64,000 bases of DNA from Pogostemon cablin (Eukaryota > Streptophyta > Magnoliopsida > Lamiales > Lamiaceae). Below are positions 57,200 through 64,000 of the stretch, in pieces. Both the position numbers and the translations under genes were made by a program. The first letter of the stretch is position 1, and every line of letters starts with the position of its first letter. Under the pieces are notes generated by a model. It did no database searches, was not told the origin of the DNA, and was given only the letters and a program-made list of their open reading frames with translations. The stretch is from the NCBI GenBank assembly GCA_023678885.1, contig CM043006.1:8397948-8461947 (forward strand), written 5' to 3'.

Positions 57200-58965
57200 T
57201 GTTGTTCTTAGTCGCATTTCTAGTAAAAATGTGTAATAGTAAGAGACTCTATCGTCGAGTAAACGTGTGACCAAGTACAAAATTTATAATAATTTTGTCC
57301 CAAGAGAAAATAAACTCATGATTGTATCCGGATTTTCCATTGATTTATGCTTTGTAAGAATGATAGATTGAAAGTTTGATTGTTCAAGCTACTAATTATT
57401 GTTCTACTTAATTAACTAAGAATTTAAACTAACAAAGTAATGATTCAAACAACACACAAATGATGATTGGAATGGAGGTAGAATTCACTTGAGAAGAGAG
57501 CAAGGCTAATAATAATCATGGTTAAGACTCTAGCTAGATATGTATAACTTTTGATGATGAACATCACTAATTTGTGGACTAAAAGCAATCACGATTTTAT
57601 CCCTAATCCCTATGGCCAAGGCAATTAGCTTCTCAACTCTTTTACAAGCCTAAATCTCCTAAGATTGATCTTAATCTCAATTCCCTTAAGGTACTATGAT
57701 CATAAGTTGGTTCTTTTCACTCAATTTCTTACGTGTCCCTCTATGAATGTTCTAAGCATAAGAAGGGTATGACTTACCTCCCATCACACTAACATGTATG
57801 CACATTTTAATATATGATTCAATTATACATCCACTTATAACATTGGAATGGTCATAATAATAATATGAATAGAAAATCTAATCACACAAGTATTCAAATG
57901 AAACATGATTCAAATATCATAAAAGGAAATCCACAATTTAACTACATTCACTTCTCAAGTTCTACACATCTAGCTTTCATCTCAACCATTCATATGATTA
58001 GCCCTATTATAGGACTAGCCACTACACATTGTGTTTAGATCAATACAAATCAAGCTTCGCTCCATTTGAGCCAAAATAAGAAGAAAATCAACAAATGAAA
58101 AGTAGATTGGCTTCCCTTTAATGGAGAAACATTCCTTCTCTTCAATATTCTAACTCTTTCAATCCTTGATGTTTTTCTCTTCTCAAAATAGTGGATGAAT
58201 GGATTGGGTGATGGATTTATGGATTAATTGTGGAAGAACAAATGGAATTGGATGGATCTAACGGATAGAGGTGGATTTATGGATTTAGTATGTGAAAATG
58301 TGGTGTGGAGTGTGTGTAACTGCTCTCAATTCAGATCTCCCTTTCAAATTTTACACAAGTCACCCTTTTATATCACTAATGTACCTTCTAGAAGCTTCCG
58401 AAATATTCTGAAAATTGCACAAATTTTTGCACCTACACAGCCCATGTAGCAGCGCAAGGCTCGTGTTGGGCACACCTACTTTGGCGTGTTATGCGTACTT
58501 CCGAACACAGCTCGAGCTGCGCTACACGGCTTTGGTCATGGCCGTGTAGCGTTTCCTGATGACATTACACGGCTTTTTCTTACAAGCCCGTGTTCTGCAC
58601 ACGGAGCGTGCAGCAACGCACGGCTCATGCGCCAGAAAACGGCCTTCCTCTTGGGCGAGCTCTTTGTTCTGATGATGGTACACGGCCACCTCGGATAGGC
58701 CGGTGTTCCGCACACGGCCCGTGTTCCACACACGGCCCGTGTCCGAGCGTGCCCTGTACTTCCATCTCTGTTTTACTCCCGACTCCATTTTTCTTCATTT
58801 ATTGACCTTTTTACACATGTTTAAGCCCATTTACATAATTCTATCAATTCATACCACATTTCAAATTATAACAATAACTCCACCAAATGTCACACAAATA
58901 CGGATAAAAACATTCGAAAATCCACAAATAAAGACACTAAATCTAGGTGAAAATGACTACGATCA
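57200..58965 (-). repeat. 3' LTR of gypsy element 4
   Basis: On the minus strand it starts TGATCGTAGTC after the purine tract and ends GACTAAGAACAACA at 57200. Its 1766 bp show no clear relation to type I or II LTRs. The left edge is fixed by the break in homology to copy A at 40430. A GC-rich palindromic cluster lies at 58440-58760. Confidence 0.8.
58440..58760. repeat. ACACGG/CCGTGT palindromic cluster in the LTR of element 4
   Basis: At least eight copies of ACACGG or its inverse CCGTGT occur within 320 bases, several as near palindromes such as CACACGGCCCGTGTTCC. The block is clearly GC-richer than its surroundings. Several open frames of 65-90 codons on both strands come from this composition and are not taken as genes. 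Confidence 0.85.
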
Positions 58966-58982
58966 ACCCCCTAAACTTAAAG
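58966..58982 (-). promoter_or_regulatory. Polypurine tract of gypsy element 4
   Basis: On the minus strand CTTTAAGTTTAGGGGGT precedes the LTR start TGATCG, as expected for plus-strand priming. Confidence 0.75.
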
Positions 58983-61535
58983 TATTGTTAGTCCTCGAAC
59001 AATGAAAAATGATAAACAAGAGGAGTAATTTTCACCTAGGAAAACACCTAACGAACATAAACCACAACACATCACAAGTAATAAGGACTACAAAATCACA
59101 TTAAGTATCCCTACATCATCAAACTTATAACATGAAAGATTAACAAGTTCAATCTTAAGAATGATAAAAGAGTAATCAAATCTCTTTCAATCCAAGCCTC
59201 TCATAAGATATCAAATTCACTCAACACTCTATAGAGTAGGGTTTTTAACATCACTCATCAACCGGTTAGAACCGACTCACCATAGGCTTGCTCATGGACT
59301 ATGTTCACAAGCCACCCTAGTTTCAATAAGTGATCAAAAAGGTCTTTATCTTAGGATGTAATATTTAGGCTCTTTGGTAGGGTAGGAAACTTTGGATAAT
59401 AGTGATTATTCAAGTGTAGATTATCGAAGAGATATTCTTTTCTCCAACTTCGTCACTTTCAAACTTCATCCCTTTGTCAATAATTCAAAAGCACTAAATA
59501 TTAATATACCATGGATTCCTTGAGCTTCTTTGGAATGACATACTTCTTTTCTTTTGACTTTTGTATTCCTTGAGCATATTTTATGATTTTGCTCCTTTTC
59601 CATTTTTTTGTTGAAGTTGCATTTGCTTTTCATCTTGAGCTCTTTCATCCTTTTTCTTGACTCAACCTTTCTTCCATTTACTTACACACTTTTCATCTTC
59701 CCTTGTAAACCATCATCATCCTCAATTAACCACACATAGGTTATATATAAGCCTCAAGTGGATTATCAAGGCTTGTATTGTACTCAAATCACAAAGAAAA
59801 GGCTTATAGGCTCAAAATGGCTCACTAGGGATAATATTTTTGGTAATGAATTTTATGGCTATGACTTCATTTAACAAGAATGGCCTAAGATCATTTCACA
59901 AATTTCAACCATTCGGGCTTCATTCCTATAGTCCATGCGCAAGTTCTAGTTTATCTAAGTACAACTGGTCCTCTCATCAAGAATTAACCATGGAGGAATG
60001 GTTAAGGCTCAATTCTCACAAGATTTTGCTTGGACCAAAAAGAAACATAATTATCTTTCATACTTCTCAAAATTGAACAAATTATGTAATCCATGTCACA
60101 ATTTTGACTAGTAAAAATCCTTAACATGCTTGCCATCACATATCACAAATAATGTATCATAGCTCACATTCAAAAACATTTAACACCTTCCCAAAATATA
60201 CCACCAAGTATCCTTATACAAGAATAAAGATTCAAACACAACACATAAGAAAAGACTCACCAAACTACAAACATAACAAGAGCACATAAACATACATGAC
60301 CAAAATCATCCATCACTAGAAATCAAAGCATATCTCCTCATCATCCATAACAAATAAGCTCAACAAACATCTTATCCTTAATTGAAAATGAAATCCTAGA
60401 TTACGAAATTAAATCTCCCACAAACATAACACATGAAGTAGCATGTTAATCTAATACAATCCAAATCAATATTAATTCATGTCAAGCAATTAGAAGTGAT
60501 AAGATGTAGAGTAAATTCCCTTAAACATTTGAGAATATAAATGGTTGGCATGAGCTTCGCCTTGCATCCACAATGTTTTCTCAATTTGATCTTCAGGTTC
60601 AATTCATACTTCCACTATACTCCATTTATGCTCAACAACTCATCAAAAACTATTAGCTCAATAATTGCAATAAAAATAAGGACTATCATGCACTTCAACA
60701 CAACCAAACAAACCAAAATTATAATCAAACTCATGAGAAATTTTTAAAATTGACCCAATTTTACACAAAGTGTCCCTCAATCAATCATTAATCATGATCT
60801 ATAACACGCTCAAGTGGTGGTCACACCACGTACTCTTCCCCCAAACTTAAATTGAAACAAGAGTTAAGAATTAAGTTTGCAAAAGTGGTGGGAATTACCC
60901 TTGTAGGTTCCAATGATCTTCATGAAGTTACCTTGTTTCGACGTGTGTGTACCTCCAAAATTCAAGTATGGCCACCACACACTCCCCCCAAACTTAAATT
61001 AACACAAGTGTTAAATTTAATTTTGAACAAAGTGGTGTGAGATACATCTCCATTCCTTATTAAAGACACCTCATCTTCTTCAGACATATCTTTCTTCATG
61101 AGCACAATCCACCTACATACCAAAAATACAAGAAAAATAAAACTAAACAATAAAAAAACTTACTAAAATGGGTTGCCTCCCATCAAGCACTCGATTTAAC
61201 ATCGTCGAGCTAGACACTTTTAAACTCATAACCTTTGGAGAAATCCAAGACCCCATTGGGCCTCATCTTCACTTTAAACATTTCCTTAACAACCTTCTTA
61301 TCCACACTTCTTGCTCCTTTAACACTTGAACTCAATTCATTGCCTCTTTTCTTCATTTTTTCAAATCCCGGAGGTCCTTTATCAATCTTTTAATCAATAC
61401 ATGGATTACCCCCGAACTTGTTCCTCCTTGAAGAAAAATTTCCTGCAAATTCAAGTAAAAAGTTAGTTAAATCTTCATCTTTTAAAATTTCACTTACCAC
61501 TCGATCTCGCTCATCCGGAGGCTTAATGGGTGGCT
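58983..61535 (-). other. Non-coding 3' interior of gypsy element 4
   Basis: No pol domain or other gene is seen on either strand. A GGGAGGCAACCCATTTTAG motif (minus strand, about 61163-61181) is the post-coding motif known from Athila/Tat-type elements and marks the original end of the coding region. Two CCCCCAAACTTAAAT tracts (about 60840 and 60985) look like extra purine tracts on the minus strand. Confidence 0.65.
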
Positions 61536-62315
61536 TCAAATGAAGATCTCCCCTTTTAAATTCTTGCTTGATAACACCAATTCTCTTTCATTTGAACGTA
61601 GTGTGAGTCCCTTCTTATCCATGTCAAATTTTGCTCTTTCGGTTGCTAAAAACGGCCTTCTAAATATCAGTGGGATCAAAGGATCCGCTTGCATGTCAAC
61701 TATCATAAAATCCACCAGAAAGACAAAATCCTCTATTTTCACAAGCATATCATCCACAACTCCATGGGGCTTTATCATTGAACCATCCATTATTCTGATT
61801 TCCAGATTCGTTTCCTTTAACCTCCCAATGCCAAGTTTTTCAAAAATTTCCAAAGGCATCACATTAATGCTTGAACCAAGATCACATATAGCATTAAAAT
61901 ATTCTCCATTCCCAATTTTACAAGTAAGCATGAATTTACCGGGGTCTTCCACCTTTAATGAAGCATCAACTTCAACTATTTCATGATCTTGTTCCAACCA
62001 CAACTCTTTATCACACTTACTTTCATCAACAAATGAAGACAAAAATTCATCAATAATCCTCTCATCATCAAAAGACAAATAATCATCTATGATAATTTCC
62101 TCCTCCACGTTTGACACAACTTCATCACAAACTACTTCTTCAACCTTTGAAACAATGTTTGTTTGCTTCCACCAACCCTTTCTCCACCTTACTTTCCATA
62201 TTACACACAGTAACATACAAACATTGCTCCTTAGGATTAGTAACGGTAGTGGAGGGAAACTTACCCTTACGATGCATTTCACCTTGCTGTTCCGAAGCTT
62301 TGATTCTCTTATCAT
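61536..62315 (-). pseudogene. Retropepsin-like protease region of gypsy element 4
   Basis: The frame of 259 codons begins upstream of true homology; the recognisable part starts near EEIIIDDYLSFDDERIIDEF. The protease core is around residues 145-240: NAICDLGSSINVMPLEIF (active-site triplet DLG where DTG or DLG is usual), LEIRIMDGSMIKPHGVVDDM, FVFLVDFMIVDM and PLIPLIFRRPFLATERA. The last is the usual ILGRPFLAT with two changes. It ends LKGEIF without leading into reverse transcriptase. Aspartic proteases of this type cut the Gag-Pol polyprotein in the virus-like particle. The active-site aspartate is present, but the frame is detached from gag by a frameshift, so I score it as a pseudogene. 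Confidence 0.75.
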
Positions 62316-63971
62316 TCACTTCATCTCTTTGCCTCCTTTCCTCCTTATCTTCCTTCATGAATTCAAATATTTTAGCCATTTGATCTTCCATCGTAGGCTT
62401 CCCTTCACCATTTGAAGATTTCTCCCCCGGATTGATACCTGGTGGAAGAGTGAAGGCATTCCCTTGATTTTCATACGATAAATTTTCATACCTTCGAGGT
62501 TAATTGAAATTTCCTTGAAAGTTACCTTGCCCCCATCCTCCTTGCCTTTGTGGATATCCCCCTCCATGATTACCAAAGTTACCACCATAATTTCCTTGGA
62601 AGTTCTTTCCTTGCATGAAGGAAACTTCCTCAAGTGACATCTCCGGTGGACACCATGTATCTTGAATTCCAAAATTAGAGGACATACCTTGTTGAGGCAT
62701 AGATGTAGGCATTTGAAAACTTTGAGAAGATTGACCCATATTAGGCATAGTCATGCCTTGTTGAGGATTTGGAAACACTTGTTGATTCATCAAAGGCAAT
62801 GACATACCTTGTTGAGGACTTGCAAGCACTTGTTGATTCACCACCGGTGTAGAATTTGGAGACACTTGCATGTTAGCATTCATCCTCTTTAGTATCTCCA
62901 CGATTGCCTTGTCGGTCATATCTTCCTTAGGCATTTCCACCTTTTTCACTTGTTGCAAGCACACTTCTTCCATCTTCGCAATTCTCTCCCTTTCATACAT
63001 TCTCGGAGCAAGATCCATGGGCCATTGACCCGTATTCAAAGCTACTTCCTCATATATGGCAATTGCTCTTTTCGAAGTTTGCCCCAATATCGAACCCCCG
63101 CCGAAGCATCAATAAGCATCCTCTCACTTTTATGTAAACCGGTATAGAAAAATCCTATTTGTTGTTCTTCAGAGAATCCGTGTTGTGGAAACTTCCTTAG
63201 CATCTCTTTGATTCGGTCACATGCTTCACTAAATGTCTCAAGTGGCAATTGCTTGAATTGAAAGATTTGCCCTTTAAGATGCAACATCTTTGAAGGTGGA
63301 AAATACTTGCTCAAGAACCTTGTGCCAACTCTCTCCATGTGGTGTAGGATCCCGGTGGTATAGTATGATACCAAGCCTTTGCTCTATCTATTAATGAAAA
63401 TGAGAAAAGCTTCATTTTAACAACATCCTCACTTACCCCATTTATCTTTATCGTATTGGCTAACTCCGTAAATTGGGCTAAGTGAGCATTTGGATCCTCC
63501 ATAGCACCACCACCAAATTGATTTGCTTGTACCATGTTGATCAATCCTGTCATGATATCAAAATTATTCACATTCAATGGCGGGCCCATTTCATAAATGA
63601 TCACGGACATTCATTTTCACTCTATTGTTTCCATTTCCACGGGGTTGATTTTGCACCACCGGAGGATCATTCCTTGCTTCTTGTTGTGCCATCAAGTTTT
63701 GAATAATAGTTTGCATTTGTTGGTTTTGCAAGTGCATTTGTTAAGCATACGCTTGTGGCACAAATTCCGGATTATTATAACCTCCTCTAATATTATCAAC
63801 TCCATGAAAATTCCTTATATTGCCTTCTTCATCAATCATGTTTGTATTATCCCTTACTAATTTCATATTTTCCTCTGTAGGCTCTAATACTCCTCTTCTT
63901 TGTCTTCTTAAAGTAGCTTCCACTTCCAAGGTCAAAGGTTCAATAGATTGAGGTCTTGAACGAGTTCGCAT
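62140..63971 (-). pseudogene. gag pseudogene of gypsy element 4
   Basis: The minus-strand reading starts MRTRSRPQSIEPLTLEVEAT at 63971, with a basic N terminus, and meets an early TAA where CAA is expected (about 63738). The gag core follows in 63610-63311 (AHLAQFTELANTIKINGVSE, FSLIDRAKAWYHTIPPGSYT) and, after a frameshift, 63374-63042 (FLSKYFPPSKML, EACDRIKEMLRKFPQHGF, MLIDASAG). Another shift leads to 63087-62500: a helical stretch, then imperfect repeats around NQQVFPNPQQGMTM. A glycine, asparagine and glutamine-rich end (FQGNYGGNFGNHGGGYPQ) stands where many gags have a zinc knuckle. The last piece (62391-62140) is lysine- and glutamate-rich (FMKEDKEERRQRDEVNDKR). At least four lesions make it non-functional. 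Confidence 0.85.
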
Positions 63972-64000
63972 GTACCTACAAGAATTTTCAAATTAGGTCT

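Larger units (their letters stand above)
57200..64000 (-). mobile_element. Athila-like gypsy element 4 (gag and protease), 5' end outside the window
   Basis: The 3' LTR is 57200-58965, interior 58966 to the window end, all on the minus strand. Gag and protease are recognisable. About 2.5 kb between protease and LTR holds no reverse transcriptase, RNase H or integrase, so the element is probably non-autonomous, by deletion. The right target flank and 5' LTR are not in the window, so integrity cannot be judged. It inserted into copia sequence of copy B. Confidence 0.85.

Noticed and set aside
58486..58805. Five overlapping open frames of 65-90 codons on both strands
   Set aside because: They come from the GC-rich palindromic cluster of an LTR, which has few stop codons by composition; no family resemblance.
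62089..62415. Plus-strand frames opposite element 4 gag
   Set aside because: They are antisense to a recognised gag with clear homology on the minus strand.
57200..64000. A virus-derived (pararetrovirus) insertion
   Set aside because: LTR, purine tract, gag type and post-coding motif are those of a plant gypsy retrotransposon.

Overview
The window looks like nuclear DNA of a flowering plant, most likely a eudicot. It is AT-rich and almost entirely built from plant transposable elements: Athila-like Ty3/gypsy LTR elements, Ty1/copia remnants, a hAT element, Stowaway and Harbinger-type MITEs. Its only host-type genes are wrecks: a PDR-type ABC transporter (ABCG), present twice, and a cytochrome P450. 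I found no intact host gene, no rRNA and no convincing tRNA gene. The species cannot be told from the sequence.

Layout. A segment is present twice in direct orientation. Copy A runs from base 1 to about 41,880 and copy B from about 44,820 to 57,199. Each holds, in order: a copia LTR with its 3' untranslated tail (minus strand), an unrecognised block, a decayed copia gag (plus), another unrecognised block, a Harbinger-type MITE with a C-rich minisatellite, the ABCG pseudogene (minus), a short non-autonomous hAT, an AAGGTTTAAAATATCG-type transposon, and a decayed copia gag-protease-integrase region (minus). Copy A is about 28 kb longer because it took further insertions: a gypsy element with two LTRs (867-7622), a gypsy solo LTR (8880-10725), another solo LTR (15340-16701) and a hAT element (18288-36391). 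The hAT carries a minus-strand gypsy element (21687-36357), which itself carries a plus-strand gypsy element (22004-29349). Copy B still shows the corresponding empty sites. Between A and B lie a third AAGGTTTAAAATATCG-type element and a P450 pseudogene. From 57,200 to the window end a minus-strand gypsy element interrupts copy B; it shows LTR, gag and protease but no reverse transcriptase.

The gypsy elements at 867, 22004 and 21687 carry only gag plus what looks like a tail of the protease region. They use a tRNA-Asp-like primer site and have LTRs of 1.7-1.85 kb. They appear non-autonomous and would need reverse transcriptase and integrase supplied by a relative. The most unusual sequence is an array of 80-100 bp units built on inverted GGTCGAATT/AATTCGACC motifs. 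It sits both in the LTRs and inside the gag reading frame of the same elements, where it reads through as a repeated peptide. An unrelated palindromic motif (ACACGG...CCGTGT) clusters in the LTR of the fourth gypsy element.

Nothing here acts as a working pathway. The interest lies in the order of insertions, which target site duplications and filled/empty paralogous sites make readable, and in the palindromic arrays.
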